Origin: GCA-2746605 sp963704835
GTDB taxonomy: Bacteria; Bacteroidota; Ignavibacteria; Ignavibacteriales; Melioribacteraceae
Assembly: GCA_963704835.1 (NCBI GenBank)
Contig: CAVPHW010000011.1
Span: 124,001 to 188,000 of the forward strand
Direction of reading: 5' to 3'
Length of the DNA stretch: 64,000 bases
Part shown: one piece after another, positions 1-8,056 of the stretch
Layout of the letters: every line of letters starts with the position of its first letter
How positions within the stretch are numbered: the first letter of the stretch is position 1
Position numbers and translations under genes: made by a program
The notes under the pieces: generated by a model
What the model was told of the DNA's origin: nothing
What the model saw: only the letters and a program-made list of their open reading frames with translations
Databases searched by the model: none

Positions 1-1
1 A

Positions 2-253
2 AAAACACGTTTTGAATCTAAAAGTATTGATGAAAATAAGTACAAAAAGAATATTAAAGCATTACGCGATGAAAGAATAAAACCAGTTATCAATAATTCG
101 GTTACTAAAAAAAGAAATTCTTTAGGAAAAATAATTAACCTAAATACGCTAAACGGTAAAACAATTTGTGCAAAAGCAAAAGAATTAAACATCTCGAAAG
201 GTGAACTTTATTTAGCAGCAAAAATCAAACAATTATCTAGTCAAACAAGATGA
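2..253 (+). CDS. C-terminal fragment of a basic protein at the head of the flagellar operon
   Basis: This frame is open from the first bases of the window to a TGA at 251-253, which overlaps the next ATG in an ATGA arrangement, so the two genes are probably translationally coupled. The 83 visible residues are Lys- and Asn-rich and end in a helical stretch reading AKELNISKGELYLAAKIKQL. That ending resembles the C-terminal helix of small coiled-coil proteins (DUF6115/DUF2802 type) that often sit in flagellar clusters. The family call is an inference from this short tail. The N-terminus lies outside the window. Confidence 0.6.
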   Translation, partial: KTRFESKSIDENKYKKNIKALRDERIKPVINNSVTKKRNSLGKIINLNTLNGKTICAKAKELNISKGELYLAAKIKQLSSQTR

Positions 254-1395
254 AAGAAATAATTAAAAATATGATTGATTTTGATGAAATAACTAGAGTT
301 CGTAGCTCAGTTGGATCCATTTTTCATATGCCGAAAAAAAACAGTTTGGTAAGTTTAATTCCATTGGAACATTATAAAAATTCCGTTAAAGTGTTAATAA
401 ATGGGAAATTATTTTTAGCACAAATTGATGAAGGAATTCCCCTAAATGAAGAGATTATTGCATTAGTTATTGAAGATAAACCATTTACTCTTTCTCTTAA
501 TTTGGCTCATTATTTCCATAAGAATCAATCCTTTTTGTTGGATCAAATAATTGCAAAGTTAAACATCAAAAACAATACAACAACACGAACAGCTTTAACA
601 GATATAATAAATAATGAATTACCTGTTATTAAATCAAAGTGTCTGCAGTTAGAAGAACTAACCAAAGTTATTAAAGTAAAAGACTTGGAATTATCACTTC
701 TTATAAACCTAGTATGGCATTATAAAGAAGAGGAGTTTATATCACTAAAGGATTTATTTGAAAATCTTTTCGTTAATCCATTCAGTGATGTTGTTGATAA
801 CATATTTAGAACTCTAAAAGAAATACTATTTGCTGAAGAAGATAATTACTTACAAAGTCAATTAAATTCAAAACTAATATTTAATGAGAATAGTGATTAT
901 TCTCATGCGATTGGAAAACAAACAGAAATAATATATGGGCTGATAAAATATTTGAATGAAACCAAAGTAAAAAATAATTCCATTAGATATGATTTTATCA
1001 AATACAGCACAATTTATATATTGCAAAAATCTGTCTTCAAAGATTTTGATTTTTTCCCAGACTTTTTGGTTATAAGAAGAAACAACTCACTCTCCTTAAT
1101 AAAGTACAGTTTTAAGAGAATGTATCTTTCAAAAGATAAACCATCATATAAACTAGAGTTTGAGAATAAGGATCTTCCAATTAAACTGAAAGGATTTTTA
1201 AGAAATAATTTCTTAATGGGAGCAATGGAAAACGAAGTTGTTGAGAATATCTCCTTGATAAATGAATTAGATCGTTTTAAAAATAGATTATCAAATTCTT
1301 GGCAAATCAATTCTGATATAACTATCAATTCAATTGAAGAACATTTTGCAAAAAGTAAATTACACAAACAAGGATTTAATAAACTGGTTTCATAA
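250..1395 (+). CDS. Uncharacterised 381-aa protein of the flagellar operon
   Basis: I do not recognise this protein. It has no signal peptide or membrane segment. Residues about 45-85 (VLINGKLFLAQIDEGIPLNEEIIALV) look like the small beta module near the start of some FliK-like hook-length proteins. The rest is mainly alpha-helical, and the canonical FliK C-terminal LPxLG-type region is not seen. It starts inside the stop codon of the preceding gene and lies upstream of flgF/flgG. Its position therefore suggests a flagellar assembly role, possibly a divergent hook-length or export factor. That role is inferred from context only. Confidence 0.7.
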   Translation: MKEIIKNMIDFDEITRVRSSVGSIFHMPKKNSLVSLIPLEHYKNSVKVLINGKLFLAQIDEGIPLNEEIIALVIEDKPFTLSLNLAHYFHKNQSFLLDQIIAKLNIKNNTTTRTALTDIINNELPVIKSKCLQLEELTKVIKVKDLELSLLINLVWHYKEEEFISLKDLFENLFVNPFSDVVDNIFRTLKEILFAEEDNYLQSQLNSKLIFNENSDYSHAIGKQTEIIYGLIKYLNETKVKNNSIRYDFIKYSTIYILQKSVFKDFDFFPDFLVIRRNNSLSLIKYSFKRMYLSKDKPSYKLEFENKDLPIKLKGFLRNNFLMGAMENEVVENISLINELDRFKNRLSNSWQINSDITINSIEEHFAKSKLHKQGFNKLVS

Positions 1396-1410
1396 TTCAA
1401 CTAAAATGAT

Positions 1411-1584
1411 ATGAAATATATTATGGAATATGCCTTAAAATATAATGCTATAAAAAATTCAAACAGAATAATTGAAAAATCATTAGAAAGTACTGCGGAT
1501 GATGATAAAATGATTAAGATAATTTCTAAGGAAGTAGTAGAGTTCATCTTAGGATTGTTAAACATCAAGGAAGGTGAAAAATGA
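1411..1584 (+). CDS. Small 57-aa protein overlapping the flgF start
   Basis: A short frame opens at ATG 1411 and closes with TGA 1582-1584, overlapping the flgF ATG at 1581 as ATGA. The product has 57 residues, begins MKYIMEYALKYNAI and ends in ILGLLNIKEGEK. It is charged and predicted helical, with no signal peptide or Cys motif. A second possible start is Met5 at 1423. The coupling to flgF and the lack of any other gene between 1396 and 1580 argue that it is translated. I know of no family for it; a small chaperone or regulator of flagellar assembly is possible but unproven. Confidence 0.55.
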   Translation: MKYIMEYALKYNAIKNSNRIIEKSLESTADDDKMIKIISKEVVEFILGLLNIKEGEK

Positions 1585-2288
1585 TAGAGGGATTACAAAA
1601 TGCATCAAAAAATATGAATGATAAAATTCATAATATTCAAATTGTAGCAAACAATCTTGCTAACATAAACACAAATGGATTTAAGCGAGAAATTCCCTTT
1701 GCTGAATATATGGAAAGAGCAGAAAATATAAACATAAAACACATAACAGATTTTTCTGAAGGCGATTTTATAGAAACTACTAATCCTCTTGATTTAGCTA
1801 TTTCCGGAGATGCATTTTTCTCAATTAAAACTGACAAAGGAATTGAATTAACAAAGAATGGACAATTTGTTATTGATTCAGAAGGATATTTGGCTACAAA
1901 AGAAGGAAATAAAGTAATTGGTGATAAAGGAAATATAAATTTAGATGAAGCACTAACAAATCCAACCGGAAGTATTACAATAACAACAGATGGCCAAATA
2001 AAAGTTGGTCGCTCAGTAATTGATTATTTGAAAATCGTAAATGTAAAAGACTCCAATTTGTTGGATAGATCTGAAAATCAAAACTATTTTCTACCAAGTC
2101 AAGAGTACAACGGTGTTGAGACAAATAAATTTAAGATACACCAAGGATTTATTGAAGGATCAAATACAAATCCAATTTTAGAAATGCAGGCAATGATTCA
2201 GTTACAAAAAGATTTTGAGGCTACGCAAAAAATGATTGCGTCAATTGATGGAATGCTTAGTCAAACAAAAGATATCGGAAAATTATAA
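1581..2288 (+). CDS. flgF: Flagellar basal-body rod protein FlgF-like
   Basis: A 235-residue rod-family protein. The N-terminal FlgBC-type motif IQIVANNLANINTNGFKRE (residues about 20-38) and the C-terminal helix with EMQAMIQLQKDFEATQKM form the two coiled-coil ends shared by rod and hook proteins. A central DAFFSIKTDKG block is the FlgE/F/G core. FlgF is the proximal rod component; it is exported by the flagellar type III apparatus without a signal peptide. It precedes the better-conserved flgG by 14 bases. FlgF is favoured over a second FlgG copy because it is shorter and lies upstream. Confidence 0.9.
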   Translation: MIEGLQNASKNMNDKIHNIQIVANNLANINTNGFKREIPFAEYMERAENINIKHITDFSEGDFIETTNPLDLAISGDAFFSIKTDKGIELTKNGQFVIDSEGYLATKEGNKVIGDKGNINLDEALTNPTGSITITTDGQIKVGRSVIDYLKIVNVKDSNLLDRSENQNYFLPSQEYNGVETNKFKIHQGFIEGSNTNPILEMQAMIQLQKDFEATQKMIASIDGMLSQTKDIGKL

Positions 2289-2302
2289 TGGAGGATAGAT
2301 AA

Positions 2303-3100
2303 ATGCCAACAAGAGCTTTAAAAAGTGCAGCCTCGGGAATGTATGCTCAGCAGCTTAATATACAAGTTATATCCAATAACATTGCGAATATGAATACAAC
2401 CAGTTTTAAGAAAAGCAGAGCTGAATTTAAAGATCTGATTTATCAGGAAATTTCTGCAAACCCACAAAGTACAGAAATTCCAGGTTCAGTAGAAAGTACA
2501 AGTGCTAAAATTCAAATTGGTAGTGGTGTAAAACCTTCTTCAACACAAAAAATATTTCTCCAAGGTGATTTACAACAATCCGGTCAGCAACTTGATGTTG
2601 CAATAAACGGTGATGGATTTTTTCAAGTTAGAAAACCAGATGGTACATTTTCCTATAGCAGAGACGGATCATTTAAAATCTCTTCTGAAGGTTCTTTAGT
2701 TACAGCTGAAGGTTATCTTATAGAACCAGGCTTTGTGGTAAACTCTGATGTTCTTAGTGTTGAGATTTCAAGAGATGGTGTTATAACAACCTCAGAAATT
2801 GGTGGAGATAGGATTGAAATTGGGACTTTTGAATTAGCGAAGTTTGTAAATCCAGGTGGGTTAATGGCTTTGGGTGATAACTTATATGGTGAAACAGAAG
2901 CCTCTGGTGCACCAATATTGGGTCAACCAGGGCAAGAAGGTTTTGGTGAATTGAACCAAGGCTTTTTAGAATCATCTAACGTTGATATAGTCGAAGAAAT
3001 GATATCTATGATATCAGCCCAGCGTTCTTATGAAATAAATTCTAAGACTGTTAAAACCGTTGAAGATATGATGTCAATTGCAAATAATCTAAAGCGTTAA
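2303..3100 (+). CDS. flgG: Flagellar distal rod protein FlgG
   Basis: This 265-residue protein has the usual length for FlgG. It starts PTRALKSAASGMYAQQ and carries the rod signature ISNNIANMNTTSFKK at about residues 26-40. The FlgG core DVAINGDGFFQVRKPDGT follows at about 95-112. It ends with the conserved SSNVDIVEEMISMISAQRSYE helix region. A GGAGG ribosome-binding site lies at 2290-2294, nine bases before the ATG. FlgG builds the distal rod that crosses the periplasm to the hook. It is followed by flgA, flgH and flgI, which supply the P- and L-ring parts around this rod. Confidence 0.97.
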   Translation: MPTRALKSAASGMYAQQLNIQVISNNIANMNTTSFKKSRAEFKDLIYQEISANPQSTEIPGSVESTSAKIQIGSGVKPSSTQKIFLQGDLQQSGQQLDVAINGDGFFQVRKPDGTFSYSRDGSFKISSEGSLVTAEGYLIEPGFVVNSDVLSVEISRDGVITTSEIGGDRIEIGTFELAKFVNPGGLMALGDNLYGETEASGAPILGQPGQEGFGELNQGFLESSNVDIVEEMISMISAQRSYEINSKTVKTVEDMMSIANNLKR

Positions 3101-3102
3101 AA

Positions 3103-3751
3103 ATGATCTTAACTATTAAAATATTGTTGTCATGTTATTTTCTTGGTTGGTGGAAATTCTGAAATAGATAACTATCTCAAATCCAAACTAAGTAATTACA
3201 ACAGATACAATTATGAAATAGTATCACCTAAGAATATTGAATTAGAAACATTAAAGTTGGATGATTCAAGAGAATTCAAACTCGAAAGTAATTATGCGTA
3301 TTGCCCGGTTAGCTTTGTATCAGAAAATGGAACTAGCCGACAAGGTGTTGTGACTTTAAGAGTTAAGCTTTATAAAGAGGTTTTTGTAGCTTCAAGAAAA
3401 ATTATGAAAAACGAAGAATTAAATTTACTGGATTTTCAACTAGTTGAAAAAGAAGTATCAACTATGAGAGTTGAACCAATCTATGATTTCGAAAATAATA
3501 ATAGATATCGTGCTAGAATGAATATAACACCCGAGTCTGTTCTGGGAACAAACATGGTGGAGCAAATACCCGATGTGCAAATTGGTGACAATTTAAATGC
3601 CATATACAATAAAGGAATCGTAAATATTAGTTTCCGAGCACTAGCAAGAACAGAGGGAATTGTTGGTGATATTATAAAAATTAAAACTGACGATAAAAAA
3701 ATATTCAGGGCACAAATAATAAGTTTTAACACAGTTAAAATAGTTGAGTAA
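3103..3751 (+). CDS. flgA: P-ring chaperone FlgA, leader and mature part in different frames
   Basis: FlgA is the periplasmic chaperone for P-ring assembly. The mature region reads from 3143 and contains the SAF-like EVFVASRKIMKNEELNLLDF segment and a C-terminal IVGDIIKIKTDDKKIFRAQI block typical of FlgA. The only in-frame start for it is a poor TTG at 3143, which would leave no signal peptide. An ATG at 3103, just after flgG, encodes a perfect leader (MILTIKILLSCYFLG) one frame away. Dropping one base near 3142-3146 joins leader and body into about 215 residues. The gene is therefore probably intact in the cell or only lightly damaged. The flgH ATG lies four bases after its stop. Confidence 0.85.
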
Positions 3752-3754
3752 AAT

Positions 3755-4324
3755 ATGAAAAAAATTACATGGTTATTAATATTTGTTCCAATGTTGTTGC
3801 AATCTCAAAATATGAGTGAGAATGGTTTTAGGTCCCTTTTCTCTGATTACAAAGCTGTAAATCTTGGGGATGCGATTACAATAATTGTTGTAGAATCTTC
3901 TGAAGCTTCAAACAATGCTGAAAAATCAGCAGGCAGGAGTAGCGATATAGGGTTTGGTTTAGACGGAGGTTTAGATGCTACTGCTTTGCCAAGTATAGAT
4001 TTAGGCGTAAGCTCAGATAATGATTTCAAAGGGCGTGGTTCTGCTAAGTCATCTGGAATGGTAAGAACAAAATTAAGTGCAATTATTGATTCTGTACTTT
4101 CTAATGGTTTGATAAGAGTTAAAGGAAGTCGAAAAATAGTTATCAATGATGAAGAACAAATGATAACTATTAAAGGAATTGTACGAACCTCAGATATTAG
4201 TAGTGACAATACTGTCTTTTCTTATAACATTTCTGAAGCAGAAATTATTTTCCAAAGTGATGGTCAAATTAGAAATATGCAAGATCCAGGTTGGTTGACA
4301 AAATTATTCCATTGGTTATTCTAG
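3755..4324 (+). CDS. flgH: Flagellar L-ring protein FlgH without a lipobox
   Basis: FlgH forms the outer-membrane L-ring. The 189-residue product is short for the family. It carries the characteristic NLGDAITIIVVESSEASN segment (residues about 33-50), the central FKGRGSAKSSG motif and a C-terminal region with GIVRTSDISSDNTVFSYNISEAEI. It has an N-terminal signal peptide (MKKITWLLIFVPMLLQSQ) but no lipobox cysteine. There is no cysteine anywhere in the protein, whereas proteobacterial FlgH is a lipoprotein. It lies four bases after flgA and nine bases before the flgI start at 4333. Confidence 0.93.
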   Translation: MKKITWLLIFVPMLLQSQNMSENGFRSLFSDYKAVNLGDAITIIVVESSEASNNAEKSAGRSSDIGFGLDGGLDATALPSIDLGVSSDNDFKGRGSAKSSGMVRTKLSAIIDSVLSNGLIRVKGSRKIVINDEEQMITIKGIVRTSDISSDNTVFSYNISEAEIIFQSDGQIRNMQDPGWLTKLFHWLF

Positions 4325-4332
4325 AGGGGTTT

Positions 4333-5427
4333 ATGAAAATTATAAAATTATCATTATTACTTTTATTTATATCGAGCTTTTTATACAGTCAGAGAATTAA
4401 AGACATTAGCTATTTCAAAGGGATAAATACAGAACAGTTAATTGGTTACGGTTTAGTAGTTGGATTAGGCGGAACGGGAGATAGTTACAGATCAACATTT
4501 ACGGTACAATCAGTAACTAGCATGTTAAAAAGATTTGGTATTACTGTGCCAGAAGCAAATTTGAGAACCAGAAATGTTGCTGCCGTTATGGTCACAGCAA
4601 AAGTAAGTAATTTATCAAAGGAAGGAAATGAGTTTGATGTTTCTGTGTCATCGCTTGGAGACGCAAAAAGTTTAATGGGCGGTACCTTACTTATGACTCC
4701 TCTTTCCAAAAGTGATGGTAGAGTATTTGGTATGTGTCAAGGAGCTGTGTCAATTGGTGGATATGATATAAACACAAGTTCAGGCGGAAGAGTAGCCAAA
4801 AACCATGCATTAAGCGGAAGAATTCCTAATGGTGGAGTTTTAGAAAAACCAATTTTAGAAGAAGGCTTTGTTCCGGAAGAGTTGAGCATTGTTTTAAAGG
4901 ATCCAGATTTTACTACATCAAAAACTATTGCTGATTCAATTAATGGAGTTTTTGGTTCAACAGTAGCCACTTCCCTTGATGGAGCTGAAGTCTCACTAAG
5001 AATTCCAGCAGGGTCAACAAATTTAACTGAGTTTTTATCGAGGATAGAATCAATAGAAGTTCTAAAAGATGTAATAGCAAAAGTTGTTCTTAACGAAAGA
5101 ACCGGAACAGTTGTTGCGGGAAGAAATGTAAAAATTTCACCAGTTTCAATTTCCCATGGCAGTTTAAATATCACAATAAAATCATTCCCAATTATTTCTC
5201 AGCCATCACCATTATCGCAAGGAACAACAGCAATGTTTAACAATCAAGTTCCAAGTGTTAGTGAAGATGAAAATGAAAACAGTACTTATTCAATTGATGG
5301 AGCTTCCAATGCACAAGAAGTTGCAGCAGCATTAAACTCATTAAAAGTTTCACCGAGAGATATCATTGCAATATTTCAAGCATTAAAAGAGGCGGGAGCA
5401 CTAACAGCAGAATTGGTGATTATGTAA
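4333..5427 (+). CDS. flgI: Flagellar P-ring protein FlgI
   Basis: This 364-residue protein has the usual size for FlgI. A signal peptide (MKIIKLSLLLLFISSFLYSQ) leads into the family hallmark RIKDISYFKG with GYGLVVGLGGTGDS. Further conserved blocks are RNVAAVMVTAKV, VSSLGDAKSLMGGTLLMTPL and RTGTVVAGRNVKISPVSISHG. The start at 4333 is chosen because it has a GAGGGG site just upstream and begins the signal peptide; an upstream in-frame start at 4291 would overlap flgH and bury the leader. The TAA overlaps the flgJ ATG by one base, suggesting coupling. FlgI polymerises in the periplasm around the FlgG rod, helped by FlgA. Confidence 0.97.
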   Translation: MKIIKLSLLLLFISSFLYSQRIKDISYFKGINTEQLIGYGLVVGLGGTGDSYRSTFTVQSVTSMLKRFGITVPEANLRTRNVAAVMVTAKVSNLSKEGNEFDVSVSSLGDAKSLMGGTLLMTPLSKSDGRVFGMCQGAVSIGGYDINTSSGGRVAKNHALSGRIPNGGVLEKPILEEGFVPEELSIVLKDPDFTTSKTIADSINGVFGSTVATSLDGAEVSLRIPAGSTNLTEFLSRIESIEVLKDVIAKVVLNERTGTVVAGRNVKISPVSISHGSLNITIKSFPIISQPSPLSQGTTAMFNNQVPSVSEDENENSTYSIDGASNAQEVAAALNSLKVSPRDIIAIFQALKEAGALTAELVIM

Positions 5428-6236
5428 TGGAAAAATTAGAGTTAAAAATAACGAATCCAAAATCTCATATTAAGCAAGCATTGGTAGCTAATGATAGGTT
5501 TTCTACGGAAGAGAAGACTAAGCTTGCAAAAGCGTCAAAAGATTTTGAAAGTATGCTTACATCAATGATGATTAAGAGTATGACCGAAACTACTAATGGT
5601 CTTTTTGGTAAGGAAAATTATGGCGGTGATGTTTTAGATGTGCTATTCGAAACTGAAATGGCAAATCATATAACAGAATCAAAAGGGATGGGGATTGCAG
5701 ACAAATTATTTAGTAGCATGACAGGAGAAGACCTTAAACTATATAGTAAAAGCAACACTTCCGATGCCATTAAAAATATTTCTAAAAGTGTAAGCCCAAA
5801 TAATGTGATTGCTTCATCAAAAGTGCAACCAAGTGAGAATGCCCTTCAAAGAATTGGCCAATATGATGATATAATTTCAAATGCTGCGAATAAATATAGT
5901 GTTGATAAGAATTTAATTAAATCGGTTATTCTTACAGAATCAGCTGGAAAAGCTGACGCTAAGTCTAAAGCCAACGCAAAAGGGTTAATGCAATTAATGG
6001 ATTCAACCGCCTCAGATATGGGCGTTAAGAATTCATGGGATCCTAAAGAAAACATTTTTGGTGGAACAAAATATCTGGCAAAACTTTTAAATCAATTTGA
6101 TGGTGAACTTGATTTAGCGTTAGCCGCATACAATGCTGGTCCTGGTAATGTTAATAAATATGATGGTATTCCACCGTTTAAGGAAACACAAGCATATGTT
6201 AAAAGAGTTAATAATTATTTAAATAGTATGGAATAA
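5427..6236 (+). CDS. flgJ: FlgJ-type rod-binding protein fused to a lytic transglycosylase (SLT) domain
   Basis: Residues about 30-95 match the FlgJ rod-capping domain (SKDFESMLTSMMIKSMTET, GGDVLDVLFETEMANHI). Residues about 150-265 form a goose-type lysozyme/SLT domain with the catalytic glutamate in ILTESAGKADA, then AKGLMQLMDSTA and the ALAAYNAGPGNVNKY block. Enterobacterial FlgJ has a glucosaminidase domain at this place, so this is the lytic transglycosylase version. The protein would cap the growing rod and cut peptidoglycan to let it pass. A linker of about 50 residues joins the halves. There is no classical signal peptide, as expected for export by the flagellar apparatus. flgN follows two bases after the stop. 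Confidence 0.93.
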   Translation: MEKLELKITNPKSHIKQALVANDRFSTEEKTKLAKASKDFESMLTSMMIKSMTETTNGLFGKENYGGDVLDVLFETEMANHITESKGMGIADKLFSSMTGEDLKLYSKSNTSDAIKNISKSVSPNNVIASSKVQPSENALQRIGQYDDIISNAANKYSVDKNLIKSVILTESAGKADAKSKANAKGLMQLMDSTASDMGVKNSWDPKENIFGGTKYLAKLLNQFDGELDLALAAYNAGPGNVNKYDGIPPFKETQAYVKRVNNYLNSME

Positions 6237-6238
6237 AT

Positions 6239-6694
6239 ATGAATATTGAAAAATTATTTGCAGTTCTTGAGAAACAAGAAACTAATCTGAAAAATCTTTT
6301 GAAATCAGTTTTAGGAAAACAGGCTGCCCTTGTAAATGGTAATAGTGATTTAATTAAGGAATCGGTAAGTAAAGAAGAAAAACTCTTACTGAATATTCAA
6401 GTAGCTGAAGAAACAAGACTTAAAGTTATGCAAGGTTTATTTTCTGAATATGGTATTGACAATGAACGGTATAAGTTAGAAATACTTATATCTAATATTT
6501 CCGGTAAAGTAAGCGAAAGTATAGTAAAGAGCATTTCTTTAACTGAAAGAAGAATCAAAAGTACGATCAAAGAAATTCAGAAAATTAACCATCAGAATAT
6601 GGCTCTAATTCAGCAATCAAGAAGTTTAATTAGCGAAACAATTAATGCAGTAATAAACACACAAAAAAGATCTATAGTAGATAGGAAAGGTTAA
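6239..6694 (+). CDS. flgN: FlgN-like flagellar export chaperone
   Basis: This is a 151-residue, almost wholly helical protein lying directly before flgK and flgL, the position and size expected of FlgN, the cytoplasmic chaperone for those hook-filament junction proteins. The start MNIEKLFAVLEKQETNLKNLLKSVLGKQAALVNG fits the FlgN pattern of an N-terminal helix binding a substrate C-terminal helix. Sequence conservation in this family is low, so the name rests on both the pattern and the context. It is spaced two bases from flgJ and one base from flgK. Confidence 0.85.
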   Translation: MNIEKLFAVLEKQETNLKNLLKSVLGKQAALVNGNSDLIKESVSKEEKLLLNIQVAEETRLKVMQGLFSEYGIDNERYKLEILISNISGKVSESIVKSISLTERRIKSTIKEIQKINHQNMALIQQSRSLISETINAVINTQKRSIVDRKG

Positions 6695-6695
6695 T

Positions 6696-8054
6696 ATGTC
6701 TTTAAATAGTTTATTTGGTATTGCAAGGTCAAGTTTATTTGCACATCAGCAAGCACTAGCTGTTACTTCTGCTAATTTGGCAAATGCCAATAATCCGGCT
6801 TATAGCAGACAAGTTGTAATGTTCGGGGCAACACCTCCAAACCATAGAGCAACTTTTTCATTTGGAACTGGTGTTGAAGTAAAAGATGTATTAAGAATTA
6901 GAAATCAAGTTACGGATAACCAAATAAGAAATAATAATCAAAATTTCTATGATGCAAACCAAAGATCAACATCTTTAAGACAAGTAGAAAGCCTATTCTC
7001 TGAACCATCTGAATATGGTTTGTCAAACTTAATGAGCAAATTTTTCAACTCTTGGGATGAACTAGCGGTTGATCCAGCATCAACAGCTTTAAGAACTAAT
7101 GTAACTCAATCAGCACAAAATATTTCTGAGAAAATAACAAGTATTCATAAAGGTATAAATCAGACGAGAATAGATGTAAAAAATGAGGCTAAAAATGTTG
7201 TGGATAAAATAAATTTTCTTCTTGAAGGGATTCATAACACAAACAAACAGATTCACGAAGCATCTGCTGTTAACAATTATGCTAATGATTTACTAGATCA
7301 AAGAGATGCAATGCTTGATGAGCTAAGCAAATATACAAGTATAAATGTACGTATTGATGAATTTAATGTTGCAAATGTTTCTATTGGCGGTGTTTTTGCT
7401 GTTGACGGGTTTCATAATATAAAATTTGATTTGAAACAAACAGCCGACTCAATTACACTTGTAAATGCTGATGGTTCCAGTACTGCCACTTTACAAGGTG
7501 GTGAACTGAACGGTATGATTAAAATGTATAATGAAGAGTTACCAAATCAAATTGAGAAAATAAATCAATTAGCTAATGTGTTTATGGAAAATGTTAATAG
7601 TATTCACGAGCAAGGATTTACTATTACAAACCCAATAAAAAATGGAGTTAAGTTTTTCTCTGAATTTAAGAATGGTGTTTTATCCATTAATGAAGAAATA
7701 CTTAAAAACCCTCATAATATTGCAGTTAGTGGTAATGGTTCCGATGGAAATAATGATATAGCTTTATTGATGGCTGAATTGCAGAATAGTAAAATATTTG
7801 ATGGCAAAACTATTGGCGAAAATTATTCTGAATTAGTTAGTGGAATTGCTAACTCAATTAATTTACATCAACAAAACGCAGAATCATATTCCTTGGTTCT
7901 AAATCAACTTGAAAATCAAAAGATGCAATACTCAGGTGTTTCAACTGACGAAGAAATGATAAATGTAATGCAATTTCAAAGATCATATGATGCTGCTGCA
8001 AAATTAATAAATGTTGCAGACGACCTTTTAGAAACCTTAATTAATTTGGTATAA
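6696..8054 (+). CDS. flgK: Flagellar hook-associated protein 1, FlgK
   Basis: A 452-residue hook-filament junction protein. It opens with the rod/hook-type motif ALAVTSANLANANNPAYSRQVV (residues about 19-40). FlgK-specific stretches follow, such as LFSEPSEYGLSNLMSKFFNSWDELAVDP and LLDQRDAMLDELSKYTSINV. It closes with MINVMQFQRSYDAAAKLINVADDLLETLI, the C-terminal helix that interacts with FlgN. It is exported through the flagellar channel and sits between the hook and FlgL. It is followed at two bases by flgL. Confidence 0.97.
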   Translation: MSLNSLFGIARSSLFAHQQALAVTSANLANANNPAYSRQVVMFGATPPNHRATFSFGTGVEVKDVLRIRNQVTDNQIRNNNQNFYDANQRSTSLRQVESLFSEPSEYGLSNLMSKFFNSWDELAVDPASTALRTNVTQSAQNISEKITSIHKGINQTRIDVKNEAKNVVDKINFLLEGIHNTNKQIHEASAVNNYANDLLDQRDAMLDELSKYTSINVRIDEFNVANVSIGGVFAVDGFHNIKFDLKQTADSITLVNADGSSTATLQGGELNGMIKMYNEELPNQIEKINQLANVFMENVNSIHEQGFTITNPIKNGVKFFSEFKNGVLSINEEILKNPHNIAVSGNGSDGNNDIALLMAELQNSKIFDGKTIGENYSELVSGIANSINLHQQNAESYSLVLNQLENQKMQYSGVSTDEEMINVMQFQRSYDAAAKLINVADDLLETLINLV

Positions 8055-8056
8055 TT

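Noticed and set aside
4291..4332. Upstream in-frame start for flgI
   Set aside because: It overlaps flgH and places extra residues before a clear signal peptide; the ATG at 4333 has a GAGGGG site.
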